A stretch of DNA of 64,000 nt from Anadara kagoshimensis (lineage: Eukaryota; Mollusca; Bivalvia; Arcoida; Arcidae): positions 54,790,540-54,854,539 of the forward strand of contig CM037874.1 of the NCBI GenBank assembly GCA_021292105.1, read 5' to 3'. A program made the position numbers and the translations under genes. The notes under the pieces were generated by a model. It was given only the letters and a program-made list of their open reading frames with translations, searched no databases and was not told the origin of the DNA. Every line of letters starts with the position of its first letter. Positions within the stretch are counted from its first letter, which is position 1. Below are positions 12,201 to 27,200 of this stretch, in pieces.

Positions 12201-15200
12201 TACACATTAAATTTAACATTAAATTTAACGCTAAATTTAAAATAGTGAAACGAAGTACCGACTTTAAAATTCCTTGATATGCTACTCAAGTGAGTAAATC
12301 CATGCATTGTTCAATCCTCGACTTCGCAAAGGTATTGATATTTAAACGTCTCAAATAACTTTTGTGATTCGGACAAGCCAATATACATCAGAACTTAGGA
12401 ATACCCCACCTCCCCGCGAGATTTGCATATAAGTTCAAAAGACATTAATTCCATTAAAAAGAAGCAAACGTAATCGATTCAATAATATCGCCTATTAAAG
12501 TTTTTTTTGTATTCAGTTTTGTTGAATTTTGCTGAATTATCCCAGACAAGAATTGGCTTGTCGGACGGAAAAAACAGAAGGAAGATAGGTCGGGTGAAAA
12601 GAAAGAACTTCAAATTAAATGTCCCTTTCTTTTTTCGAAAGAGTTGGATAATTAACCAATCCGTTACCGATAAATAATAACCCTTTGTTGAAACTATAGC
12701 TCATACCTTTACATGCTGTCCCGTCAAAGAAATGACCATCACGACATTTAACACAGACTGCTCTGTCACAATTTACAGGTCTCTGTTCCATACAGAATGG
12801 TATTGGATCTTTTGAGGGACAGGCTGAAACAAAAATGCAAATTAATGAAAGAAATGTATCAAATTACAAATTTGAAACAAGTTATGTTTAATTATGTAAA
12901 AAGATATTTAGGCCCGGTAAATTAACAATTACAACCATACTGTTATGTTGATTTTCCCTTTCGAACCACTTGGTAATAATACCAATAATTAAGAAACGAG
13001 TGTTTCGGAAATTGTTTTAATCAACAGAACTGCATCCGTAGCATATGATGAAAAACTGAAAGCCTACTCCCTCCAATGTCCATCTAGTCAGTCACTTTAA
13101 ATATAACCCAAGTACCACAGTAATTGGATTAAAGCATAAATGAGCTTTTCATTATAGTATGTGGGAGATTTTATAGACCCCTTTCGAGTTTATAAAAAAT
13201 ATAATGAATATTAAAGTCATTGGCATATTAAGAATACTCACATATGCACTCCTTGCTTTGTTCGTCCAATTTCAATCCGGCCTCACATTTAAGACATTGT
13301 TGATCATCAGAACTTGAGCAAGAAACATCCAAACAGTAGGGTATATCTACACATCCTGCAATGTTGTATTGACATAAGACATAAAACAGAATTATAGTCC
13401 GTCAGAGTGTTTATAAACATTTATATAGTGTTTATAGAAGTGTCTGTATACTGTATATAGCCTAAGATAGGGTTATATAAAGGTGGAATTGATAAATGAA
13501 CACATGAAATCGTGAATATACGTATACGATAACACGGTATTTACACCTATTTGTGTGTAATCAACTCGGCCGACCGTGTTATTTACACTCTCCCACGATG
13601 TCTAATGCATTATAGAAAATGAAACTTGGACATCAGCTGATGTAAACAATGACAGAAATAATAAAACTTAATGGAAGAGACATTAATACAAGAAATCAAA
13701 CGTTAATTCTACATGAAAACTAATTATTCATTTATAATGTTTAGAAAAATGTTTAATAAACCATCCAAACCTATCAAATTTCTATTGTGTTATACATTTC
13801 CGAAAACGAAATAATCTATCTTTAAAAAATACAAGAATGAAACTTTCGTCATAAACTTCCATTCCATCATTTCTTACTGAAAACATTAAGTGATTGTATA
13901 ATATATTGTGATTTGCAATGTTAAGTTCATTTGCATTTAGGTAAGAAAAGTAATAAAGCAAAGATCTTGCCAAAATTTGACAAATTTTCTGATAACGAGC
14001 AGAAATTTACTTCCATTTACGATTATATATCGATTTTAGAAACTCCAACCCGTTTTGCCAAATAACCTGAATTGTTAAAAAGGTGTTAATTTTTAATAAA
14101 CAGTTTATCTCAGAAAATTATTTTAACCGCATGAGTTCCTGTTGCTTTGGAAATGCACGCAAGAATATTAGAAATGGTAAAAAAGTAGGCTTCATTTATG
14201 GGCATGTGTATATAAAATTATATTAACCAAATTGTTAATAACATACTTGTACATGATGTTCCATCGAAATAATACCCATGTTCACATTGTTCACAGACTG
14301 CTGTATCACAACTACGTATGGCTTGTCTTTTACATTTAGCAATTGGAATTACAGATGGACAAACTGAAATCAATACATTACAATAATAAAACGTGTTAAA
14401 AAAGATAATGGAATCGTGGATATTAAACCATGTTTTTATATTCAAGTTGAATCCGATTCCGAAAAAAATGCAGAACCTATTTGTTTCCATTGGTACTTGA
14501 AAAGGATATATTCAATGTTATTTCAATTTTTGCTTATGTAGCAATAGAATATAATAAAAGCAAATAATTTTTCCAAATTTAAGAATTTTAAGCCTGGTTT
14601 CAAAGTGATAGCGATTGCGAAAACCAATGATTGACGAAATGTATAAAGATTGAATGATCTTATTACTCTCCGATTTTATTTCTCTACGTATATGTATTTC
14701 AAAAGAAACTCACAGAACTGTATAATGTATAGAGCCAAAAGTTAAATCATGCAACATATTAACGAAGTTTTATGAGTTACACAAAATAGCAGTCAGTTAT
14801 GTGTTGAATATAGTAGTAGATTAACAAGAAAAAACTAAAAAAGTCAGATTTAAAGGCTATATTTTTTAATATAACAAGTGACTTAATACTTTTCTTACAG
14901 TAAGGAGAGAGGCCATTAATAATATATGATTAGGAAGATCAACATTGCAAACAAATTGCTTTATAGCATCTTACTTTCACATTTGCCGTCTACTGTAATC
15001 TTGTATCCATCATCACAAGACGTACATTTACTGTAATTTCCAGACTCGCATGTAACGGCTAAACAATTTGGTACTTGCAAACAATCTGTGAAGTAAAGAT
15101 GTATCGAATAATTTGACACTATGAAATGTATTTAGATTATACTTTTCGTTATTTAATTGTTAAATAGTCAACCTCAAACGCGGCCAAGAATTAGTTATGA

Positions 15201-18200
15201 TGAGTCTAATTTCAATATAATATTGTGATTTAGGTTGTTATAATTAAGCATTCATGCCCGGATGTTGATGCCATAAGCTAGTGCATTACGACCAAATATA
15301 TGTAATTGATCAGACATTGTATTTTTATACTTATATTAGACTCGAACATAATCAGTTTTCCTTTAATGAAAATAGATGTATAAAAGTTTGATCGTTCTAG
15401 TTTGTGCAGGTCTTTTTTCTTTTCTTTCATGTGTATCAAGTGCAAAAGTGTATACCAAAACCTTGGCTTGATATTTCAAGTTACACAGGGTTTTGGCAGG
15501 TTACACGGCCCCATGAAGCCCGTCAAAGGTTTCTGTTCCCATAGTTACAGACATTAATATGTCTAAACCCCGTATAACGTTTTCGTCACTGTTTAAAAAG
15601 GTATAATTTGGTCTGTTTAACTTTGATTTCGTACTCTGCACTACTTTCGTACATTGTCCCAATGTTGGTTTACCGTAACTACAGTGCCCCGATATACGAG
15701 TATTTTTTTGTTTTTACTGCTAAATGTCACGTGCATTTATTTATCCTTGTAGATTTCTGAACATAGTTTTATGTACCCCTAAAATTAACCAATCGCTATG
15801 CAAGAAAGATCTTTGAATGTTGACAAAAAAATTACATCATCGAAAAAATTTAATTCAATAACTTAAAAATCTGTAGATATAAGGTAGAGGGTATGGTATG
15901 TATAATGATTTGCATATAAAAGCTAATTTTGTTCTTACCTTCGCAATAAATATCACGGGAAAAATAACCATCCTCACACTTCTCACAACGGCTGGATTCA
16001 CAATTCACTGTGGTCTGTATTCGACAATTTGCTATGGCTTTTTGCGATGGACACGCTAACAAAGAGAGTATATGTACAAAAAACATGAAAAGTGTAATGC
16101 TTGCCTAATAATGAAAATATGTAAAGTCAGTTACAAGAGCTGCAGGAGAATGCATTTGACATTTTTTAAATAATATCTTCCAACACAAACTTTAAGCTAA
16201 ACATTAAAATGATGCCAAGATGGTTAGGTAATTAAGGATTGGCGTTTGTTTTTTTAATCGTTCATCAAAGCAAAGTATGAACTGTTAATTCAGGCTAGAT
16301 CGCATAAACCCTGAATGTTTATTACTAATTTGCCCCGTCTGCTTTAACAGTTCCAACCTTGATACCCGATAAAAAACAAACGTCAATCCTTATAGTTATA
16401 ATCATGTATGTGTTTGCGAATACCAGATTGAACAGAGGACATCGTACAAAAATATCAATTGTGACCATTTGTGTAGTTTGCGCATTATAACGTTTCATAC
16501 GCCATAATTACGGAAATATTTAGCATTAAGATCAGTCTTAAAAAGAAGTTCATATAGAGTGATACTTAGATTGAATAAATTCTAAAGTTTAGTTTTAAAC
16601 TCATTTACTTTGCATTATACATTGACAATTGTGTTTCTTTATGCTTTTTTGGGATTGATAGAAAAATTAAATTACATGTATCATCAATTTTGCATTAAAA
16701 ATTTCTCTTTTACGCGTTGAGACAATCTCTGGGAACATATTGTAGTAAAATCGAATTCTAGAGTAAGCTGAATAGTTTATGCCGTGTGTGTCGTTTTCAG
16801 TCAACAACTTACCTATACATTTCTTTGCATCCAAATCATACGTATATGTCTGTTTGCAAAGCGTGCATTTTTGATCACCATTGTTCGTACATATAACATT
16901 TAAACAGTTTTCAATGGTATTACAAGCTGTAAGAAACAGTAAACTGTAGTTAATGCTTTATTTGTGATAAGATATACATTGCAGCAGATAAATTTCATAT
17001 TTATTTTCAGGTTAAAAAATCAATTTGTGATAAGAGAATGACATTCGGTACGAATGTGTATTTATCATTCTCCTGAAATTAAACGATTGTTGCGAAAATA
17101 AATTATCATACAATTTAGTGTGAACGTTCTTTTTATCAAAAACAAACATATTAATCCATGCCTGAATCACAATATAGAAGCTAAGTAAATTCTTTGGAAC
17201 TAACAAGTTAGGTTAGACACAAGAACTTCCTCCATCAATTAAATGTGATCAAAGCAACCCATTATTAGAAATGAAAATGACCGAAAAATAGACGTTTTTT
17301 AGCATAGCATGTTTTTTGCTTTTTGTTATTTTGTTATATTTAACAATTTAAATCATTTCTTTCGATATTTCATTGCTATTGATGAAAAAAATTCTATGTT
17401 TAAGGCATACAAGTGAAATTAATACTGCAATTTTAAACAAACCTGTGCAGCCATTGTTTTCAGAAAAGAAACCAGCTTTGCATTTTTTACAGGTACTTGA
17501 GGTACAATCTAAAATCTGCTTCTCTTCGCAATTATCGATAGATTGGCTTCTTGAAGGACATTCTGTATGATAAAACAAATCGCAAATTATTTTGCATATT
17601 TCATGAATTTCGTTTTAAAAACGACATATAGTTTGTTTCCATACAAAACAATGATAAAAAACAGCGTTGTACTTCTTAAAGTATTATTAGTTATAATCAA
17701 CCTGAATGTTTGATCTAAAATGTTTACATTTATTCATGAAGAAAATGGCAATAAAAATCTACAGAATGACATTTACCATATTAAGGCCATGGTGTCTTGT
17801 CTTTACTGAGCTTGAATTATTTACAAATACATCTTACCTTTCCAGATGTTTAAACATGACAATTATTTTTTTATAAAAATACATAAAAGAAAGAAAAACT
17901 TTGTTTACCTTTGCAAGTGTTTGAAAATGGATAATACCCATCCTCGCAATAATTGCATACACTTAAATTACAATCTATCACTTGTTTTGTCCGACAAAAT
18001 GGAATCGGCATCTGTGACGGACATCCTATTAAAGATAGAACTTAAAGTATGTACCTTATTTGTTTTAAAATTAAAGGCAAGGTTAAACAAGAATGTATAT
18101 CTGTTATTTTCTTTAAGATGCATATTGCTTATGCCTGTATATGTGATTTTCTATTTCATAACCATGCGGAATTAGAATTTATTCCTTTCTTAATAAAATG

Positions 18201-21200
18201 ACAATGTTTCTCCAATCCGAGGGAAAACATTAAAAAGTACAGTGGTTCTAGTCAGCATTATAAATCATATTTGTTACTTAAATAAGAACATTAATCAACA
18301 AAATTACCATCAAACGATACAACGCGGGTGTCATTTTTTATGAACTTAATTGAAGTAAAACAATAAGTTATTTTAGTTCAAGCACTACTGGTGAGGGATG
18401 AAGGGTTGTATTTTCAAACGACCGTCTAATGCTGCAAAATTAACAGTTTAGTAATAGTTATCAATTTTGATTTCATATGTGACAAGGGTAATTCTCTAAA
18501 TAGGAAGTACACACACTCCGGAGCAACCGGTCTCACTTTCCTGGGAGAAGTTTTGTTTTTCAAGTTTTCACTTTGTTTTGGAAGTGTGGCTTGGTCATGA
18601 CTTAGAATGTTTAATTTTGGTTAATAAAGCCAGCATGATAAGCATGCACTTGATACACAGAATATAGTCTTTAAAAATCATTTTGATTTTTTTATTTAGC
18701 AAAACCCTTTTATCAAATTCAAATAGAGAGATGATCTTTATAAAAGGCAGTAGCTATTGTTGCTATTAAACCCGTTTTAATATGTAATATATCCGCATCG
18801 GAATAAAAACCTCTTAAGTAGTGCTCGGACCAAAAATATGCAATTTCAAATATTTTTGTGACATTCAAATACGAGAAAAAGAAGGAATAAAAATGCATTT
18901 AAATAGATACACCGAGTTCAAAGTTAACACTTTCAACAATTAAGAATAGCTTATTTTTTAAGATTTTAACAAATTCCAAATAACAATTTTTCAAGACTTT
19001 TGTTCAGTACTATAACTGTGTCTTTTCGATTGTCTTGTTACCCATTGCGATAAAATTCTCTTAGAATGTCTTATTTTGCTCTATTTATGAGAAAAAACAA
19101 CATTTAGCTGAAAAAGTGCAAGGATTAACTCTCAAAATATTGGAGTCAAAAATAGCCAATTATGAAATTAAGAATCCATTTTATCTGTACAGACGTTAGT
19201 TAATTTTAAAAAGACTAATGGCGACAAAAAGCTAAGATGTGGTTCTAATCTGCAGAATAGATTGTTCTCGATTATTAACAATTTACTAGTTTAATACTTT
19301 GCTTGTTTTTAAATACTTGTATTTTAAAAACCTTGTAATTTAAAAACCAAAGCAAAAGGTAAAAGTACGCCTTAAAATGAAATTTGTAAAAACTTTGGAG
19401 CAAAAAGTTATTTTTGGAGCCATTATCATAACAATTGGTATAAATAGTCTATATTGTCGAAGCTTATCCTGCCGGTAAAGAGATAATTTCATGACTTTTT
19501 TTTCTTACCGACGCATGATTTCTTATCAGATGATGGTCTGTAAGTCTCATCACAGGACATGCATATCTGGTCATCGTCAGTTAAGCAACGGGTATCTGTA
19601 CATTTATCAATAATGGCGCATTCTGAAAACAAAAGACAGAACTTTTAGCGAATTTTAATTAAATACCGATTATTCCCATCTTAAAAGTATTACAAATAAC
19701 CTATAACATCATGCTTGAAATATATATCATTGGGAGGTTTTAATATTAAATGACAGTGCTCTTTCTTGTTATTGCTACGTAAATTACATTTTACCTTATT
19801 TGCCTGATAAAAGTTTTCGTAAGAATAACATATAACGTCATCCTTATAAAATATATCTAAATGGTCATGTTTGTGTTATTTTTATATAAATTACATTTCA
19901 TTAAAAGATTTTATTTTTAAATTCTTGCCTTATTGCTACGTTAATTGCATTTTACTGGACACTGACTGGTGTTGCTAGCAAAAACAGGAGATACTTTCCT
20001 TTTTGAGGACTCGGCCTTATAAAAGTTTTGGTGTTTGACTTAATTTGCTCATTTTCAGAATTTGTTTTTATTGTCATTTGAACATGGACTTTTTATGTTT
20101 TTTTCTGATCATAATAAAAAAAACTGAATGCAAATGTTATTCCATTCATTATTCATAAGAGGTTAATAAATCACAAAGTATAAAAGTATAAAATGATAAA
20201 CCTTCGCATGTATCTCCGTTGCTGTAAAACCCTGCTCTACATCGCCTACATCGGCTTGTATGGCAATCTACAATCACCTGGTTTTCACAGTTTAGGATTT
20301 TGTTTTTCGATGGGCAATCTGAAATATCATTGAAATCAAATATATGTAATATTCAATGAATGGATAAAGACAGACAAATATAAAAACACATATATTATTT
20401 TGAATTGATTTTGAACAGTTAACAGATCGATAACAGGAAGATAACAATAAACACAACTATATAATTAAAGATGTACGCGTTTATTTCAAAACAACCTGAA
20501 CAATTGGAATATACATAGAGGAAGGCAAAATAGAAACAGAAGTAGGAAACTGATAAATAAAACAATACATTCCAATCAATTTCCAAATTACAATCAAAAA
20601 GCAAAGTTAAAACTTTAAAGCTAGTGCATAAGACTAAATGCCAGAATGTTTACCAGGGAAGTGAGGCCGGATGTTCTGGAAGGCATGACACCTCCCAAAA
20701 TCAATGGCCTATATTGAATAAGCACAAATTATAATGCCAGCTGTTCAAGTAATTTGAAAAGTACTATCGCCTATGTAATAGTTAAATTTTATACATGTTA
20801 TTCTTCAAAATCTTTGTAATATTTTCCAATTTATAGACATTAACATATATTTAACTATTCGTGGCACTCTTCAAAAGACTTCATTAATTGCAGTTAATTT
20901 AATTGATAGATTTGACAAATAGATAATTTGTAATTAAAACATACTTACCTATACACTTTTTTGTATCGTAGAAGAAGCCATCATTACATTTCTGGCATGT
21001 GTTCTGTTCACAGTCAATTATCTTTGTCTCCTTACAATTAGGTATAGGTAACTGTGATGGGCAAACTACAAAACAGACAAAATTATCATTATTATTAGTA
21101 GTAGTAGTAGTAGTATTTTATAATTATGTACATGTCTAAAACATGTCAGCTTGTCAGCGCTAAAATCCTGTAATTATTTTGACTTAAAAAATTTCAACTA

Positions 21201-24200
21201 TATGGTTTTGCGATACACATTTTGTTCGCACCATTCCATTCATTCACATAAATCTTACATTCCTCAAAAACTAAGGTATACTCTTTATGCAAAGTATTTC
21301 CTTAGCTAAATTTGGTAAAATACATTTTTGGTCTTTTGGGTATCTTTTCAACATCTTGGGGGGAAAACAGTTTTACAATTTTGGTCAAAGCACTACTGAT
21401 GAGGAATTGTATGCCGTATAGTGCTATAAAATTACAACTGGTATAATATCTAATAATCTATGATACCTTATATAAGTTAATATTTATAAAGTAGATATTA
21501 CTTTACCTCAGTAATACATTGGTTGCATTTTTCTATGTTACTTTATATAGAATAATGACATTGACGCTGATATTCAAGTTATGTAAAGTGGCTTTGGTTT
21601 AGTGACTTTTTGCTTTCAATGCATATTGATCAACCGAAGTCTTATGATTAAATGCCGTTTTGCAACAATGGACGTGCGAAGAATATTTGAGAGAAAGGGT
21701 TTTGATTTTGTATCGCTTTAGTTCTTTTAGATAAAAAGTGGTAAAAGGTATAATTGCCGCCACTCCAAAGGTTAAACTAAAGTCATATCATCATTATTTA
21801 TAATCAAAATGCAGCCTTCAGACTTGGGGATCATTTTAATTATCTTTATCTTTACAACTTACCGACACACTGCATTGCATTCCAGTCATATTTATATGTT
21901 GGTTTACATTTATCACATCTCGAGTCTGAAGAGTTGGTACAAGACACCTTTAAACAATTCGCCATTGTATTGCAAACTGGAAAAGTACATATTCAATACA
22001 TTGGTTGAACAACCTTATTTTTGTTTATTTTGTCATTTGCGTTTGCATGGACCACAAAACTAGATAAGAACTCCAATTTCCGTCGAAAGATAAAATCAGT
22101 AGTCCTTATTTTAATACCATTTTTGTATCTTGTTCGGATGATTTAATTGACTATTTGTATTTTGTAGCGTTATTTTTGCAATTGCAATTGGTTTTTTAAA
22201 TATTTGATGTCACATAAATCAATGTTTCTTTCATTCTCAAATTTGATAACACATGTGTCGGGGAATAGCTAGCTTAACAGGGGATGCTTACTCTTTCAAA
22301 GCACCGACATTACTTCCCTGGTGGAAGTTTTTGTGTTAAACTCGTGTCAGTTTCAATGTTTTGCTTTGGTATTTTAGTTTAAACATGAATTAGCATTTTT
22401 ATTTTTTATTAAATGTGCGACGTTATTTGCTCCAGAGACGGAATGTATGCGGGATAAATTACATCTTTAAAGTTATGGCAAGCATTTTTATTTTTTATTT
22501 TATTAGCGCTACTTTATATACCTTTATGATCCAGTGTGTGTGTCTGAGGGGTTGTATGATCAATTTGGTTTTTTAATCGTATTTTGCCATGTTTTAATAT
22601 CGTTGCTTGTTGCAAAGCATGTGTTTTGCGACAAAACATATTAAAGTACGTATGTTGAACCTCGTGAATAATATATGGACTTACCTGTACAAACTTGCCC
22701 ATTCCATTGATTCCAATAATATCCTTCAGCGCATTGTTGACATACACTTGTAGAGCAGTTCACTGAATGTTGTTTATTACATTTAGGAATTAGTTTCCTA
22801 GATGGGCATTCTATAAGAACACATTAATCTTAAACTTAACATGAACAGATAATAAGCAGGTCAGATCTACGGTATACTAGTATTATTGTTTTAAAGTATA
22901 TGGTTTGTCATTTTGCTCATAAGTCAGACAGAAAAGTTTGCCTTATCTAAAGCAAAGAGACAAGCATCCTAACATTTGTAGCTGTAAACAAAAAATTTAC
23001 AAAATATTGATCAAACCGACAACAACTTATAAATGTACACACAATATTTTCTGAAACAATCCGATCATTTTCAAAAAATAAATGTTAAATTTAGGTGTCT
23101 TTCTAGTGGGGCTTAATATGAACTCTTTAACTTGGTTTATTATGTTCAGTAACAAAAAGTATTACCTTCCCCATATTTTATTCATAGTAGTATGACGCCT
23201 ATGTGTCCAGGATTGCCCTTGCAGATATTTGACATTACATAGTTCCATGCTCCTTTTACTCACACACATGGCGGGTGTAGCTTGCTAAACAGGAGGTGCG
23301 TACTTATCCGGAGCATCCGGTCTCATTTCCCTGGTGAAAGCAAATTTGCTAGCTTCAAAGTTTTTATTCTGCTTTAGGATTGTGGTTTGAATATGGGTTG
23401 GTATTTTTATTTTAGATCATAAAATGCAGTTTAGATGTTGTTTTTTGTCTACATATGATATGTATTAAGACTTTTGTTTAAATTCCTTGTTGATGGTCTA
23501 TTCTTTAATCTTTATTCCTTATTCTTTAATCCATTGTGTCTTGGCAACTGCAAATTGCTGGTACAACATTATCAATTCATTTCCACTATCCCCAGTATAG
23601 CACTAAAGTAGCTTATTGGTAGGACACTCGCTACGTATGTTGGAGGTCGTGAATTTAAATCAAAGCCGCGTCTGACCAAGTCTTAAAATACGTATCGGCT
23701 GTTCTTTCGACAAGAACTCAGCATTTATAAATGAGAGTAAAGGATCCTTTGAAAGAGACTTCAAAATAGATGCCCCTTTCACCGCAGGAACCGTCTGTGT
23801 ATGCACTGAAAAGGTAAAGAATTCTGACTCTTCACTTGCAGCTTGTGACGTGATGATAAAAGTGAAATATTCACGACTGGGACGTGAAACCTCATTCAAT
23901 CAAAAAATCAATCAACAACTTACCTGAACATTTATTAGCATCGAGGTAGTAACCGTTGGCACACTCAATACATCTAGAATCAGAACAGCCTGAACCTTTG
24001 CTAATGTCAACGCAATGTTCAATGGGAGGTTGGTCAGGACATTCTGAAAAAAAAATTGTATATTGTAATTAAGGTCAACAAAATGAAGCAAAAGGTGTGT
24101 ACCTTTCCAAAGCACTTCATTGGTAGAAGTTTCAAAGTTTCTACTGTTTTGATAATGTAATTTTGACTTGGATCGGTAGTTTTGTGTTTGATATTTTTAA

Positions 24201-27200
24201 AGTGATTAGCACAAGTGAAGTTTATTCTGTTGTTTAGATTTCATAATAAAAAATTCTTCATGAGAAATTAATCTTATATATCTATATATCTTCATATTAA
24301 GCATATGAAATTCTTATAGTTAATAAACAGTACCTAGATTTAATGAATGAATATCTATTTATTTTTGTTTGTCATCAGAATTAAAAAAAACAACAAGAAC
24401 AATTACAACTAAGAAAGCAAACACAAAAAAGACATTACCCATTAATACCACAACAAATAGAATCAAGACAGAGTATTCTGAAATGTTGCACGGATAAAGA
24501 CAATAAGTAAATTTCTAACAGCTTACCGATATCATTAGCGATTCTCATTTAGTCAATTGTGAGATCTTCAATTTAACTAATTTTATTAATTACTCGCTAA
24601 ACAAAGGGTGGTTGCTCTTCCAGAGTACCCGGCCTGTCATATCTAATTGACCTTCACATGTTTCATCTTAATTTTCCAGTTCAAAGCTTTGGGATTGTGA
24701 TTTGGATATGGATTGGTATGTTTGTGTTTGATTACCAATGTAATAGGGGTGCTGTTAATGTAGTCAGTTACTATGTAATCTTTACAGGCATAGCAATAAT
24801 CATAAACAAACATTCAAATCTTACATGTTAAACCATATACAAAGCCATTGTAACTTTACCTGTGCAAATGTTTCCTTTCAGAGTATATCCATCCTCACAG
24901 CGTTTGCAAAAACTCTGAAAGCACGTTCTCGTTGCTTCGACACAATGTGGCATAAACGAGGGAACAGGGCATTCTAAAATCAAATTAAGGAACTGTAAAT
25001 TAATCCAGAGTGTGGAAGCGCGTTACCGTAGGGTTCTGCATTATATGTTATATATGTCTTTAATTGGTTTTCTAGTGTGTTTTATAGTCTCATATACCTT
25101 ATAATATATGTATTTTATATTTCTTTTTTATGTTTTTTATTTTTTAATTGTTTTGTTTTGCTGCTTCATCATCATTATCCGGTTTCACTTCCCTGGTAGA
25201 CTCTCGCATTTTTGTCAGTTTTAAGATTTTAAGGAGAATCGTGATATGAACATGACTCGGTATATTAGTCATTGGTAATTACTTATGTGTCTTTGTTTTT
25301 TGTTGTGTTTGTTATCGCCAAGTCCGTGATTTTTGAGTTAGTGTTAGTTCGCGAATTTGATTTGTTTCAATTTGATTAATCGATACACCATGGATATAAA
25401 TTGAAAATTTCCTTCAACAGAATGTTGTGTTGTGCCTTCTTTCTTTATATGACTTTTATATTGATTACATATAGTTAAATATACATCGGTACTCATCCTA
25501 AAGGAGTTTCAATACTCAAAATTTGGGAGTTTATAGATTTTTCATTCTTATTTGCTTGTCCCCTGTTGCTTCATTTCATCTATAGTCAATTATCTGATAT
25601 CAGCGTTAAATTTCCCACATCTATATAAAAATACAGACCTGTACATGTACCGCCATTTACGTAGTAGTTATCAGCACACTTCTTGCACTCCCTTGTCTTG
25701 CAGTTTATTTTCACAGACTCTATGCAATTGTCAATCGGATCCTCAGATGGACAAACTTTAAAAATAGCAGAAATGGCAGAAATATTGATATTTATTTTAA
25801 TAGATATCGTTTACCCAATTGCAGAGCAATACATAGAATTGTAAGTTATAAATTGTTAATCGAAATTACCTGCCTAGTAAGATTCGTTAGAAAAAATTGT
25901 TTGGCCTTCAACATTTTGATCCAAGCAATGCAGACGAGATGGATTTGGTAAAATACATTGAAGCCTTAAAATTTGTAAAAGTATTTTTGATTTCCACAAT
26001 ATTGGTCCTAGCACTACTTATGAGGAGTAGATTCCGAAACAGCGGTCTAGTGATGTAGAATTAAAACAAGTTTAGTAATAATAGATATAATTATTTGATA
26101 TAATCGTGAATGAACTTGAACGATGTGAGAGATCCGTAAAAATATCAGTCATTTTCAACATTGCATTTTGTTGTATCCGTTTCTTGCTTTAGTTGCATTA
26201 ACACAGCGAGATACCCATCTAAGTACAGTTTAATACCCTGTACCTTTCCTGTCTTCTAAAAGATCCTAATGTCAAAAAGTTTTCACATTTCCTTCTCAGA
26301 ATACAATATCTATCTACGGGAACAGCCATTCCAGAATTTATTACATCGATATCAATGATAAAAGTCTTGACTAGAATATAAATTATAATGCCACCATCCA
26401 TAAAAATTGAAACAAAGCAAAGATTTTTTTTTAAGTTGAGGAAAGCAATAGTTTGTAAAATACATGTATGGTATTCTATAAAAATGGATACCTTTACATG
26501 TGCTTCCGTCAGGAAAGTATCCACTTTCGCATTCAATACAGACGCTTTGTTCGCAATCCTTGGTTTCTTGGTTTTTACAGTGTGGAATACTTGATTGTGA
26601 TGGACAAGCTGAAATATAAAGATAAGACAAGATACGATGAAACCAACGTAAAAATATGAAACGATAGACAAAATTTATATTGTAATAAACTGTTATTTAA
26701 AACATTGGCACAATTTTGTTGACCAAATTACAGAACACCTAATTGCACTATATTAAGTGATTGTATTTCTTTATATGAAACTACAATATAATACATGTAT
26801 ATTACAATTTTAACAACTGAAACTTTATTGCGAAATTAGAATTTATCGCAAAACCCACAAATGATCAGTTACAGACTTGTTTGAAAACGTCAAATGTCTT
26901 TTATAACGTAAAAAATTGTAAACCTTCTTTTTGACATTATGATATTCCTGAAGCATTTTAATCCAGTAGGTCTCTTACGAAAAATATTATTTGTCCAGTT
27001 AAATTGCTTGAGAAAAAGACCATTCTAACAACAAATATATACAGATATTATATACATACCGATACAGGTTGTGCCTCCACTTCCAGGTTTATATAAGGGT
27101 TTACATTTTAAGCACTTAGAATCTCCTCCATCCGTACATGTCACATCCACACAATCTGGTATTTCAGTACATTCTGAAAAAATACCAAAGAAATTTACCG

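Noticed and set aside
26219-26671. A 150-codon minus-strand open frame over module 6
   Set aside because: It is in a different frame from the Cys module that has splice sites and family pattern; a chance shadow.
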